DNA from: a virus
Length of the DNA stretch: 55,348 bases
Direction: 5' to 3' (one strand)
Virus record (IMG/VR): IMGVR_UViG_3300010370_000047
Span: 1 to 55,348 of that record
Of this stretch, positions 30,882 through 39,117 are shown piece by piece. A model generated the notes under the pieces. The model was not told the origin of the DNA, ran no database searches, and was given only the letters and a program-made list of their open reading frames with translations. A program made the position numbers and the translations under genes. How positions within the stretch are numbered: position 1 is the first letter of the stretch; each line of letters starts with the position of its first letter.

Positions 30882-31376
30882 ATGGCGATCGTACCTGGAT
30901 CAGATGCCTCAGGAAAGGCCCCTGAAGCCTTCGGCGGCTTGATGCTGCCTCCAGGTTTGAATGGCTATAACGTCGAGCCTCTACTGGGTGTTCGTCGCGT
31001 CATGCAGCTTGATGACGCAAACCGAATTGCGGCCCAGCTGGAAAAAGATCGCGGCGCTTATATAAGGCCCCCTATCGGTCCGGTTGAATACGCCGAATCA
31101 AATATTAAAAAGTCGACGGCGCTTACCGGAGTTGCCGGTTATAACCAACGGAATATCCCTATTCCGGACAGTGCCGATGATATGAGCCAGGCGCAGTACA
31201 TGCAGGCCACGCTCCAGAGCACTCCTGAGCAACGTATGCGTATGAGGCAGGCTCTCGCTGTGGGCAAACAGAACTTCTTAAATAATCATCCAGTTTCTCG
31301 GGAGTATCCTTTAAACACACATAATATGATGAATAATCTTTTAGCCTTAGCTAAGCAAAAAATACAATCAAAGTAA
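30882..31376 (+). CDS. unknown virion-region protein
   Basis: 164 residues, not recognised. Pro/Gly-rich N-terminus (MLPPGLNGYNVEPLLG), Gln/Met-rich helix in the C-terminal half (RMRMRQALAVGKQNFLNN). The ATG directly follows the HNH-like stop, and its stop overlaps the ATG of a 43-residue ORF. Confidence 0.45.
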   Translation: MAIVPGSDASGKAPEAFGGLMLPPGLNGYNVEPLLGVRRVMQLDDANRIAAQLEKDRGAYIRPPIGPVEYAESNIKKSTALTGVAGYNQRNIPIPDSADDMSQAQYMQATLQSTPEQRMRMRQALAVGKQNFLNNHPVSREYPLNTHNMMNNLLALAKQKIQSK

Positions 31377-31507
31377 TGAGAGATTCTGATTTTCCTGTTC
31401 GTTTAGCCGGTCAGCGGTTAGGTCTTGAAGCCTATAAACTGACTGGTATAACTCCAACGGAGATTACCCGTCGTCTCCGTTATCAAGAAACTTTTCCCCG
31501 TACCTGA
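31376..31507 (+). CDS. 43-residue protein (tentative)
   Basis: ATG overlaps the upstream stop (TAATG). The 43 residues are basic with a possible HTH-like core (EAYKLTGITPTEITRRL). It ends 2 bp before another small ORF. Overlaps and packing favour a real gene. Confidence 0.4.
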   Translation: MRDSDFPVRLAGQRLGLEAYKLTGITPTEITRRLRYQETFPRT

Positions 31508-31509
31508 TC

Positions 31510-31677
31510 ATGCGCTTCGCTGGCCCGATGCTCGACCTGCAGCCTGAGGAGATGCCTTACGTGTCGCAGCGCTACGCCGGCAGCGTGGCCAAGGAAAACC
31601 CTGGTCTTGTCGAACGCATCACTGCTGCTATCGTTCCGGGACAGCAAGCCGCCGAGCATGAGCGTCCCGCTCGATAG
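31510..31677 (+). CDS. 55-residue protein before thyX (tentative)
   Basis: 55 residues, GC-rich, ending in EHERPAR. It starts 2 bp after the previous stop and overlaps thyX by 20 bp. Its GC-rich codons differ from the upstream genes. Unrecognised. Confidence 0.4.
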   Translation: MRFAGPMLDLQPEEMPYVSQRYAGSVAKENPGLVERITAAIVPGQQAAEHERPAR

Positions 31678-32389
31678 TCTTCATCGCGTAACCCTCGACT
31701 GGATAACTCCGCAGGCTGAGCGGGTTATTGCAAGACATGCTCGGGCCTCCACGATTGATCCGGATCGTTCGGAGTATCTCGGGCTTTTAAAGTACTGCAT
31801 TTCTCACGGACATTACAGTGTCTTTGAGCAAGCTTGTGCCGCCTTCGAGATTATTACTTCCCGAGGTATCTCGGCTCAAATTATTCGCCATCGTTCTTTC
31901 TGTTTCCAGGAGACAAGTCAGCGATACTGCAATCCACTCGATGTACTTGGACATCACGTAGACGATATATCAGAGTTTGAACTGCGTTCGCAAGACCTTA
32001 AGAACAGGCAAAATAGCGAGCCCTATACGGATGACGTTATTGAGTCCAAATACAGGAACCGTATTCGAGATGTATTTTCGGATGTAACCAAGCTGTACGA
32101 CGACATGCTCGCGGACGGCGTGGCCAAAGAAACAGCTCGAAACATCCTCCCTATGTGTTCGCCCACCCGGCTGCACGCGCAAGGCAATATGCGCAGTTGG
32201 CTCTTTTACGTTGGGCTCCGTTCTGTCCCTGGTACGCAACGAGAGCATCGATACATTTCTAACTGCGTTGGCCGAGAGCTACGCGATTTGATGCCAGATC
32301 TGATCGGTGCTGTCGTTCGAGCCGCTATGGACAACCCTGCTTCTGGGCTCGAAGGTTGGAAATTTATTGATACCTTGCAAGCTGGCTAA
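31658..32389 (+). CDS. thyX: FAD-dependent thymidylate synthase
   Basis: 243 residues from the ATG at 31658; a TTG at 31607 would add 17 residues that are not needed. The ThyX signature RHRSFCFQETSQRY (residues 77-90) is complete, with GHYSVFEQ before it and an Arg-rich C-terminal substrate site (GTQREHRYIS). It methylates dUMP using methylene-tetrahydrofolate, NADPH and FAD, supplying dTMP for phage DNA. It ends the plus-strand block, followed by a hairpin terminator. Confidence 0.95.
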   Translation: MSVPLDSLHRVTLDWITPQAERVIARHARASTIDPDRSEYLGLLKYCISHGHYSVFEQACAAFEIITSRGISAQIIRHRSFCFQETSQRYCNPLDVLGHHVDDISEFELRSQDLKNRQNSEPYTDDVIESKYRNRIRDVFSDVTKLYDDMLADGVAKETARNILPMCSPTRLHAQGNMRSWLFYVGLRSVPGTQREHRYISNCVGRELRDLMPDLIGAVVRAAMDNPASGLEGWKFIDTLQAG

Positions 32390-32395
32390 AGGAAA

Positions 32396-32416
32396 GCCGG
32401 GGTTCATGGCCCCGGC
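32396..32416. terminator. bidirectional hairpin between convergent genes
   Basis: GCCGGGG (32396-32402) pairs perfectly with CCCCGGC (32410-32416). T-rich sequence follows on the plus side. It separates thyX from the convergent minus-strand replication block. Confidence 0.7.
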
Positions 32417-32441
32417 TCTATTTCCTTACGCGCATTCCTAA

Positions 32442-33032
32442 TTATAACAGATTATTCCAGGGATCTACTGCGTTCGCCGGAGCTTTTACTTCATTAGGTA
32501 CAGCAGGAGTAGGGACAAACGGCGCCGGACGCATGTTGCTCACAGCGGTTGGTTGCTGCATCGCAGTTAATGCTTTTTTAAGTTCAGTGTTTTGTAGCGC
32601 TAGAGGTTCGACCTGCGCTCGTGCCCATTCCTGAGCGTTAGCCGTCAATTGATCAAGGGCGTTTTGCGGATGTGGGAATGTGTAGATCGTTCCGGCTGGC
32701 GTGTCTACTTTGTTTCCGTTCTGTACGGCTATAAGTTCGTCCAGGAACTGTGCTGTCCGATCAAGAGGAACCTCTGCCTGGAATGAAAGTTCCTGCGGAC
32801 TGATTATTCCTCTGTATTTTTCATATAAATATTTGAACGCTTGAGCGACCTTCACCGCCTCCGCCCTCTTCTCCTGTTTGCTTCTTTGCGTTTCATAGAC
32901 AGATGTCGCCGCGATCATCGCTGCCCCCGTGGCAGCCAGAGCAGTTTTAATTTCACTTGGGTTTACAGCTGCCGCCCCTATCGTTCCGGCGCACCCTGCG
33001 ACCAAAATCGCAGCAAATACCTTTTTACTCAT
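32442..33032 (-). CDS. membrane-anchored protein after the primase-helicase
   Basis: 196 residues. Two hydrophobic Ala/Gly-rich segments (about residues 5-23 and 28-45) suggest a hairpin anchor; VAGC could also be a lipobox. A charged helix and a domain with ISPQELSFQAEVPLDRTAQFLDELI, like a small winged helix, follow, then a Pro-rich tail. It overlaps the primase-helicase gene by 8 bp. Possibly it tethers replication to a membrane; that is inference. Confidence 0.5.
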   Translation of the reverse strand: MSKKVFAAILVAGCAGTIGAAAVNPSEIKTALAATGAAMIAATSVYETQRSKQEKRAEAVKVAQAFKYLYEKYRGIISPQELSFQAEVPLDRTAQFLDELIAVQNGNKVDTPAGTIYTFPHPQNALDQLTANAQEWARAQVEPLALQNTELKKALTAMQQPTAVSNMRPAPFVPTPAVPNEVKAPANAVDPWNNLL

Positions 33033-35817
33033 CTGATTGATTTTTTGGTTGATCGTGTTCTTCGAAAGCTGTGTCCCAGCTGTTCGGTGAGCTGGCCCAG
33101 TCTATCGGTGATGGCAATCTATTTTTACCAGAGGCAGCTCGATCTGTAGATGGATCGAAAGGCTTTAGTCGTATTCCGGTGACAACAGCTTTTCCGTTGA
33201 TGTACTTAGCCGCGATTCCGGGGATCTTCAATACGTTGTTAGTTGTCTCTTTGAGTCGATCCACAAACCGTGGCTTAGCGCTGTGCTTGTATCCGTTTGA
33301 TTTGCAGTAATTTACGTAGGAAGCGTACACTTCTGTATAGGCGTTCTTTACATAAAGTCCTCGTTCGGATTCGTCGATGGTTGGCCTAAAAGCGCCGCCA
33401 CCTAACTGGGTATTGCTGTTGGGAGCGTAGAGAGCACAATCAGCCAACCATGCGCAGATCGGGTTGTTGAATACCAGAGCATCCAAGTTGGAAGCGTTCA
33501 GGTCTGGGCAGTACTTAACTGGGTTTGCCAGAACGTCCCTCATCAGGTCGTAGGGCATCTCCAGTAGCCACGTGGCAATACCCGGTAGTTCATCCGTGAA
33601 CTCTCCCTCAATCCGATCAGGGAACACACTGATGAGGTTGCGTCGCTTCGATGGGTCGATTACCTGATCCATCACGATTGTGAGTCGCCGCCGCTCTAGA
33701 CCAGAGCTGATATCAGAGCTGCTGATGTGCTCGTTACTAGCAATCGATACAAGCAGCTCTGGCTTGAAGTTGACTACTTCCTTTCCGTATTTTCTCTCGG
33801 CGCGAAGGGTGTCACTTGAAGACGTTAGTTTCTTCAACGTATCCAGTCGCTTACTGAAGGAAGCTTCGTCCGTAAGCAGCAGTAACCGCTTACCGATCAA
33901 GCTGTGACACTCGAACCGGTTGGTTTCTATCGTTTCTAAGTCCGACGTGTGGGTACCCGTGTACCCTGCGAGTGCAATCAAGATCTGCTGCATCGTCGAC
34001 TTACCCGAGCCGCCGGGTCCGATCAAGTGCAGGAAGCGTTCTCCCGTTGTGTACCCGGTAAGGACCGCACGGCAGAAAGCCCGGATAATCGGAGTCTTGT
34101 CTTTGCCTACCGCCCATTCCAGCCAGCTGAGGAAGTTGGGGCACTTTGCATTTCTGCTGTAGTCAAACAGCAGTTTGGTTTGGAAATAAAGGTCTTTCTG
34201 GTTGCCCTCGGTGAACTCCAGAGTCTCTGCATCTAAGACACCATTACGGAATGGAATCTTCCCTCGGTTGGATTGCCAGATCGATGCTCGACCAGCTCTA
34301 ACAGACTTGAGCAGTTTTGCTTTGAGTAGCTGGTAGACAGAGTTAACCGTCGCGGAAGTGTACTTAGAAAGTACCCCAGCTCGCACAAAGGTATCTAATG
34401 TTTTGATTACCCTACGTTTAATATGCTGCTCATCGTTTATAAACCAAACACCTTCGTCCTGATCGTAATGGAAGAACTCGTCAAGACCAGAATCGAATAA
34501 AAAGGTGTCTCCATAATTGTTTACGATAATATCAGCAATATCGTTTTCGCTGAACTGTCTATTGTTATTCTGGATCTGTATTAGTTGTGTCGGGGTATTT
34601 GGTGTCGATTGCGGTTGTGTCATTTGTTTTTGTTTTGATGTTGATGTTGTTTTTTTAGGTGCGGGGGTCGGGGGTTCATCCCGCATGAACTGATCCAAGG
34701 TAAGGACCGAGTTGGCCGGCGTGGGCTTCGTAGCCTTTATCTGTTCCTGTACTTCTGCAGGACAGAATGAATCGAAGATGTCTCGGTTGTAGTACTTAAC
34801 TTTTTTCCAGACCGCTAGTTCACCTGCTTCAGATGCGACCGCAATAGCGGGCTTGAGGTTCGGGGCATCGTAGATGCTGCCTAGGATCCGGTTGAATTTG
34901 CCATCCAGCTCTGGGTCATACTCGTATATACAGTAGAAGACTTGGTTCGAAATGTCAAGAGGTGACTCCGAGAGGGGGATCCCCTTCTCCTGAGTCCAAT
35001 TGCTCCACCCGATCAGTTCCTTCAGGGCCATAGCCATCGCGAAGGATCGATCCTCTACTGAGCCCCCTTCTAGGATGTGCCGAACCTGAGCGCTTAACAG
35101 GGGTTCAAGCTGTAGCCCACCGGCTACAGGGGTCACGCTGAGGCAGACGGTAGGATCTAAATCCTCTTTCTCAGTTTTCGGTAAAGTTAAATATTTTTGA
35201 TACGCTTCCTGGATTTTTTCCTTTGGTATGTATTTATCTGTTACGCGAATGAGATCCTTGGTATTTTTTGCGCCATAAAATAAATTCACCGTCGAAGTGG
35301 CTCTCATGTCCGAGCCGGGAATCTGCCGCGCTATTTCTTGCGTGAGCCATCTGTGGAAACCAGGCTCGATGATCGGCTGCTCTAAGCCGAATACCAATCG
35401 AAATCGGGGCCAGTTATCAGTGCTGCTGGGCGAGTAGTAAGCAAAAGATAGATATTTCTGACAAATTTCTAAATTATCTAGATCTGTTACCTCTAATTCT
35501 TGTTTCTGTATTTTGTCACCATTATCGTCTTTACCGTCTGCTTGATTATCGATATCAATAATAATTAAACCAGCTTTTATTGCGTTTGTTTCTCCCTTAC
35601 TTCGTTTGCCTCCAATTAAATGCCAAGCGCAGAGTCCTGCGCCATTGATTGTTAGATCAGCAATCGCTTCTATATCGTCTTCTTTTTCTTCCCAGTTGCT
35701 ATTAAAAGCCGTGAAGTTTCCTCCTGCTGCAATCTTGCCCGCCTTGGGGTTGATATGTTTTTTAACTTCTTTGTTGCAGGAGAAAAAGAAATTCATGGCT
35801 TGAGCGCGTGGTGCCAT
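33025..35817 (-). CDS. primase-helicase (AEP-like primase, SF3 D5-type helicase)
   Basis: 930 residues. The N-terminal third contains IIIDIDN near residue 87 and YYSPSS....WPRFRLVF, as in archaeo-eukaryotic primase/PrimPol domains. A linker rich in Thr, Gln and Pro (about 370-420) joins the helicase: Walker A GPGGSGKS near 600, Walker B LLLLTDEASF, and SIASNEH ... GLERRRL as sensor and arginine finger. It should unwind and prime the phage genome. Its neighbours are the nuclease, SSB-like and polymerase genes. Confidence 0.85.
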   Translation of the reverse strand: MAPRAQAMNFFFSCNKEVKKHINPKAGKIAAGGNFTAFNSNWEEKEDDIEAIADLTINGAGLCAWHLIGGKRSKGETNAIKAGLIIIDIDNQADGKDDNGDKIQKQELEVTDLDNLEICQKYLSFAYYSPSSTDNWPRFRLVFGLEQPIIEPGFHRWLTQEIARQIPGSDMRATSTVNLFYGAKNTKDLIRVTDKYIPKEKIQEAYQKYLTLPKTEKEDLDPTVCLSVTPVAGGLQLEPLLSAQVRHILEGGSVEDRSFAMAMALKELIGWSNWTQEKGIPLSESPLDISNQVFYCIYEYDPELDGKFNRILGSIYDAPNLKPAIAVASEAGELAVWKKVKYYNRDIFDSFCPAEVQEQIKATKPTPANSVLTLDQFMRDEPPTPAPKKTTSTSKQKQMTQPQSTPNTPTQLIQIQNNNRQFSENDIADIIVNNYGDTFLFDSGLDEFFHYDQDEGVWFINDEQHIKRRVIKTLDTFVRAGVLSKYTSATVNSVYQLLKAKLLKSVRAGRASIWQSNRGKIPFRNGVLDAETLEFTEGNQKDLYFQTKLLFDYSRNAKCPNFLSWLEWAVGKDKTPIIRAFCRAVLTGYTTGERFLHLIGPGGSGKSTMQQILIALAGYTGTHTSDLETIETNRFECHSLIGKRLLLLTDEASFSKRLDTLKKLTSSSDTLRAERKYGKEVVNFKPELLVSIASNEHISSSDISSGLERRRLTIVMDQVIDPSKRRNLISVFPDRIEGEFTDELPGIATWLLEMPYDLMRDVLANPVKYCPDLNASNLDALVFNNPICAWLADCALYAPNSNTQLGGGAFRPTIDESERGLYVKNAYTEVYASYVNYCKSNGYKHSAKPRFVDRLKETTNNVLKIPGIAAKYINGKAVVTGIRLKPFDPSTDRAASGKNRLPSPIDWASSPNSWDTAFEEHDQPKNQSDE

Positions 35818-35865
35818 TGTGGCACGCCTACCCAGTTCCTGCAGTGGAAGTGGGCCTTAAGTTAC

Positions 35866-36636
35866 CTAGTTTGATTCGTAAAATTTCCTGAGGACCTGCA
35901 TCCACTGCTCTTTATGTTTTTCGACTTGCTCTTTTCCGAAAGTAAAAACTTGTACTGAATACTCTTTTACTGGAGTCGACACAATTATCTGTGTTTTATC
36001 TATTTTTATTCCTAGGCACGTCTCTGCTGCGATCGTGTATGCAGCTAGTTGAAGTTGAGTTTTCTTTAACTTGAAGACTCCACTAATTAGAGCCTTTCTA
36101 GTTTGCTCCGGGATGTCGGCTTTGGCCTTCGGGAAGTTAGCTGAATAAGGTCCGACACTGGTCTTGAAGTCACCTAAGATTATTTCTCCGTTACTGTCCC
36201 GGTAGATGACATCACAGCAGCCGGCGTAACCCCATCCTGTTACGTCGTCGTAATAGTGAATTCTCCCTACACCGTCATCTCCTACATAGTTAGACCACTG
36301 CGGCTGATTAAATGGCTTCTCACTCCATAGCACTTTTCCATTGCTAAATAGTTCATCCAGCTTCTCCGGCATATTATCCCAGTACGGCATATAGTCTGCC
36401 GGAGGGTACACCTGTAGTCCTCTAATATGATTCTCTACCGCGTTGTGAATCCAGCTTCCCCTTTCAGCTGCTTTTTCCATCGCGCCTGGGTTCATGACGT
36501 TCCAGTGCGCTAATTTTTTTCGTGTCTCATCCGTTTGAGTTGCGGATAAGACACTTGTTACAGACGGCAGCGGTCTGGGCACACCGTCACAGATGTAATG
36601 CCGTAAACCGTTGACAGTTAATCGTGTTTGGGACAC
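35866..36636 (-). CDS. PD-(D/E)XK nuclease (RecB/Cas4-like)
   Basis: 256 residues. The nuclease core is YAGCCDVIYRD......ILGDFKT.....Q..AAYTIAAE, with catalytic Asp in GCCD, Asp and Lys in GDFKT, and the Gln-Tyr of motif IV. No Fe-S cysteine cluster is visible, so it is closer to RecB-type phage exonucleases than to classical Cas4. Probably recombination or DNA end processing. GTG start. Confidence 0.75.
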   Translation of the reverse strand: MSQTRLTVNGLRHYICDGVPRPLPSVTSVLSATQTDETRKKLAHWNVMNPGAMEKAAERGSWIHNAVENHIRGLQVYPPADYMPYWDNMPEKLDELFSNGKVLWSEKPFNQPQWSNYVGDDGVGRIHYYDDVTGWGYAGCCDVIYRDSNGEIILGDFKTSVGPYSANFPKAKADIPEQTRKALISGVFKLKKTQLQLAAYTIAAETCLGIKIDKTQIIVSTPVKEYSVQVFTFGKEQVEKHKEQWMQVLRKFYESN

Positions 36637-36670
36637 ATTATTGTGTCGAATTAATTACATACTAGCGGAA

Positions 36671-37033
36671 TCAGAAAAAACTAACTGGTGACCTCGGCTC
36701 TTCATCCTCCTCATCTTCATCGCCATCCTCATCATCTTCCTCTGCTTCATCCTCTTCACCCTCTATAAAGAATTCGGAAACGTGATAAGCGAACTCGCGT
36801 TGATGGCTATTCAGATCTTCTGAAAGACATAAGCCAGCACTAAATGAGTCAGTAACGATTCCTGCGCACGTCTCAGCATCCCGTGGGACCCCTTCGGGAT
36901 CGATGCACTCTTGCAGGAGTTGATCAGAAACGAGTAGGGCACAGATTTTGTCCAGTTTTTGGTTGGTTGCGACGAGTTGTTCGAGTACATGGCGTTGAAA
37001 ATCTTCGAATTTCTGTGACCGTGATTTTGTCAT
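36671..37033 (-). CDS. small protein with SSB-like acidic C-terminal tail
   Basis: 120 residues from an ATGA overlap with the upstream gene. The N-terminal half is helical (FEDFQRHVLEQLVATNQKLDKI). The last 35 residues are almost all Asp and Glu (GEEDEAEEDDEDGDEDEEDE) and finish with PVSFF. Acidic tails ending in an aromatic residue occur on SSB and T7 gp2.5, where they recruit replication partners. A role as replication adaptor or DNA mimic is inferred from this and from its neighbours. Confidence 0.5.
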   Translation of the reverse strand: MTKSRSQKFEDFQRHVLEQLVATNQKLDKICALLVSDQLLQECIDPEGVPRDAETCAGIVTDSFSAGLCLSEDLNSHQREFAYHVSEFFIEGEEDEAEEDDEDGDEDEEDEEPRSPVSFF

Positions 37034-37590
37034 TGGAGTGGCGGTAAAGGGTCTACACGGTCCCAATCAAGTCCAAACGTGACTTGGGTTCCGTCGTGCC
37101 AGTTGTCCGGTCGCTGGAACACGAACCAACAGGACGTTACCGAATCCCGTGTGGATCCGATAGCCCTGAATTTAGGTCGCGGGCTGAGGACAATCATATT
37201 CGAAAGCTTATTTTTCAGTAAGAAAGTACGCCTTTTAGTGACCGGCTCTATGAATGAAAGTCTGTCTAGAATTGCTATACCCTTTTGTGCTATCTGTATT
37301 CCGTATTCCAGTATGTACTCATTGAACTCATATGATCCTAGTGTAGAAGCTACAACCCAGTCGTAATTCTTTGAGCGTTCCCCAACCCACCAGACGGGAT
37401 CCATCAGGTTCTCTGGATCCTGGTTTGTCGTCACACTGAAGTTATGGGCACGCAGCTGATCCGACAGCACGTTAAGCGGATCGTGTGGGACCAGGATCGA
37501 GCCTTGGATATACGAGTGTTTGATCAGGGCATGGGTGACCCCTTTGGGAATGCTGTAGAAGGTGTCCACAAAAACCTGTTTTGATTCCAA
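37030..37590 (-). CDS. methyltransferase-like protein without catalytic motif
   Basis: 186 residues. The layout follows phage N6-adenine methyltransferases: an N-terminal unit ending in LRAHNFSVTTNQ, a strand DWVVASTLGSYEFNEYI where D-x-x-x-x-N-P-P-F is normal, then ILDRLSFIEPVTKRRTF and VLSPRPKFRAIGSTRDS..SCWFVFQ, which match the C-terminal half of such enzymes. The N-P-P-F/Y catalytic motif is replaced by S-T-L-G. TTG start, just after a GC hairpin. Probably a non-catalytic homologue; its exact role is unknown. Confidence 0.5.
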   Translation of the reverse strand: MESKQVFVDTFYSIPKGVTHALIKHSYIQGSILVPHDPLNVLSDQLRAHNFSVTTNQDPENLMDPVWWVGERSKNYDWVVASTLGSYEFNEYILEYGIQIAQKGIAILDRLSFIEPVTKRRTFLLKNKLSNMIVLSPRPKFRAIGSTRDSVTSCWFVFQRPDNWHDGTQVTFGLDWDRVDPLPPLQ

Positions 37591-37598
37591 AGTTTACC

Positions 37599-37613
37599 GG
37601 GGCCGCCCCGGCT
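37599..37613. repeat. perfect GC hairpin between divergent genes
   Basis: CCGGGG and CCCCGG flank CCG. It lies between the start of the methyltransferase-like gene (minus) and the NblA-like gene (plus). No T run follows, so it is not a plain terminator. Confidence 0.5.
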
Positions 37614-37658
37614 GCGCGTTCATTATGTAACTAATATGAGGGATATGCCTCTTAAGAA

Positions 37659-37934
37659 ATGCTGAATCTTCAGTGGCGTACACCCGAACAGGATTTTTTA
37701 CATCGCCGTGTTCTGGCGGATGCGAAGAAGTTAGATAAGGATCAACTTTTAGAGATTTTTGCTGAAGTTCACAGCCAATACTTGTTACGTAGTCACCTCT
37801 TCGCTCGACTTTCTGCTTGGTGCGCTCGCACCGGCGTCATCCTTCCGAGTTTTCAGGAGTTACTAGAACCCAGAACTGTTGACCATCCGCTTGAGTCGGA
37901 ACGAAACCCAAACGTTGGATGTACTGACTCATAG
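37659..37934 (+). CDS. nblA: NblA-like phycobilisome degradation protein
   Basis: 91 residues. Residues about 8-52 align without a gap to Synechococcus NblA: PEQDFLHRRVLADAKKL against VEQQFDLQKYRQQVRDI, then DQLLEIFAEVHSQYLLRSHLFARL against EDLEDLFIEVVRQKMAHENIFKGM. NblA dimers bind phycobiliproteins and bring them to Clp protease, freeing amino acids. The C-terminal 30 residues extend beyond the family and overlap an opposite-strand gene by 98 bp. It is the only plus-strand gene in the replication block, so it may have its own promoter. Confidence 0.65.
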   Translation: MLNLQWRTPEQDFLHRRVLADAKKLDKDQLLEIFAEVHSQYLLRSHLFARLSAWCARTGVILPSFQELLEPRTVDHPLESERNPNVGCTDS

Positions 37935-38235
37935 CGCTACGCCGTGTGGAGGTAGGCATAGAGACAATCGAGTGTCCTGCGGGTATCTCTCGAATTGCTC
38001 TCTGGGTTAGAACGAAGGCTGCTCGAAGGTGATGCAATCCTCTCGATTGTTTTCCGGATGCGGCTGAAGCTGCTCTCCTGTTTTTTCTACGCCAGTACCA
38101 ATCCCTGGCAGCTCGTTCGGAAGGAGTAATTACTAAAGCTATATTCCAAATCTTGTCATCAAACTTTTCTAAGAATATAAAAACCCAAGAATTTTTAACT
38201 TTGGTTTTATAAGTTCGAAATTTGTTCTTATTCAT
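37837..38235 (-). CDS. unknown protein, possibly GNAT-like
   Basis: 132 residues. The N-terminal strands (NSWVFIFLEKFDDKIWNIALVITPSE) and the end (RSAMSQYIQRLGFVPTQ....FWVLV) vaguely resemble an acetyltransferase-type fold, but no acetyl-CoA loop is clear. The middle is Arg-rich. Its last 98 bp overlap the NblA-like gene on the other strand. It starts just after a strong minus-strand terminator. Confidence 0.4.
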   Translation of the reverse strand: MNKNKFRTYKTKVKNSWVFIFLEKFDDKIWNIALVITPSERAARDWYWRRKNRRAASAASGKQSRGLHHLRAAFVLTQRAIREIPAGHSIVSMPTSTRRSAMSQYIQRLGFVPTQADGQQFWVLVTPENSEG

Positions 38236-38241
38236 AAGGCA

Positions 38242-38268
38242 GAAAAAAAAGGGCAGCTTTCGCTGCCC
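38242..38268 (-). terminator. rho-independent terminator
   Basis: On the minus strand GGGCAGC, a GAAA loop and GCTGCCC are followed by eight or more T. It lies 26 bp after the gene ending at 38295 and ends the SSB-side transcript. Confidence 0.9.
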
Positions 38269-38294
38269 TACTTGGCTTTCGATTGAAGTCTAAG

Positions 38295-39101
38295 TCAGAA
38301 ATCAATTCCTAAAGCTTTCGCTTGTTCTTCGGTTAACTCCACCGCCTTCTTACCCGCTGCTGGGGGCTCTGGTTTTTCTGTTTTGGCAGCGCTCGGAAGA
38401 CTCGCCTTAACATCAACAGATGCGAAGGTTCGATCAAGTCCGGATGGATTCGCTGCTGCAAATTGAGCTTTGATCTCCGTGTGGTCAGCACCGAGAGGAA
38501 GCTCGACCAGATTGGCCCCAGGAATGTGCGAACGGAGCGCCGCCGCGATGAGATTCGTTCCATCCCCTTTAATCCAGGCGTTGATATCCTCGATCAGTTT
38601 GGCTTCCTTTTCGTCGGCAGCGGGACGATCGGAGAATTCCAGTGCGTTGAAATTAATCTTGGCACCATCCGCCCCCGTCATCGGGTCGCGTTCATTAAAA
38701 GATTTTGTGACAAATTTGGACGTTGTAATAACAGAGGCGCAATTGATGCGATTGTTGTACAGAGTCTGGAAGTAGGAGATAAAGTTCTTTTGACTCGATT
38801 TACCCGAGATCATAGAAGTCGTCACACACCGAGGCGGTAGCAACCTGTGGTTAGGACTGACTCCAATGTAGGCAATCCGAAGGAATTCCTCCTGGTTGCG
38901 CATCCCGAGATTCCCGAAGAAAGGGGTGAATCCGAGCAGGATGAACTCGATGGGAATACCGTTATCATTCCGATCGACAATGGCGGAGTCAGGGTCTACG
39001 TCGGACTTCCAGCGCCGGGCTTGTAAGTCAATGCGAAGAGTGTGAGGAGGGACATTACAGAGAATTTCATCCTCGGAAAATTGGCCAGCGATAAACACCA
39101 T
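38295..39101 (-). CDS. unknown replication-block protein next to the SSB-like gene
   Basis: 268 residues, not recognised. The N-terminal 200 residues are mixed alpha/beta (FILLGFTPFFGNLGMRNQEEF, RIAYIGVSP). The C-terminal 60 residues are an Ala/Pro/Lys linker ending in LTEEQAKALGIDF. An acidic or hydrophobic tip after a flexible tail is also seen on the two neighbouring replication proteins, so it may act in the same complex. Confidence 0.45.
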   Translation of the reverse strand: MVFIAGQFSEDEILCNVPPHTLRIDLQARRWKSDVDPDSAIVDRNDNGIPIEFILLGFTPFFGNLGMRNQEEFLRIAYIGVSPNHRLLPPRCVTTSMISGKSSQKNFISYFQTLYNNRINCASVITTSKFVTKSFNERDPMTGADGAKINFNALEFSDRPAADEKEAKLIEDINAWIKGDGTNLIAAALRSHIPGANLVELPLGADHTEIKAQFAAANPSGLDRTFASVDVKASLPSAAKTEKPEPPAAGKKAVELTEEQAKALGIDF

Positions 39102-39117
39102 TGGTAGTTACCAGGAA

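Noticed and set aside
38463-38840. Plus-strand ORFs opposite the gene at 38295-39101
   Set aside because: Two frames overlap each other and the real gene; no motif, no start signal.
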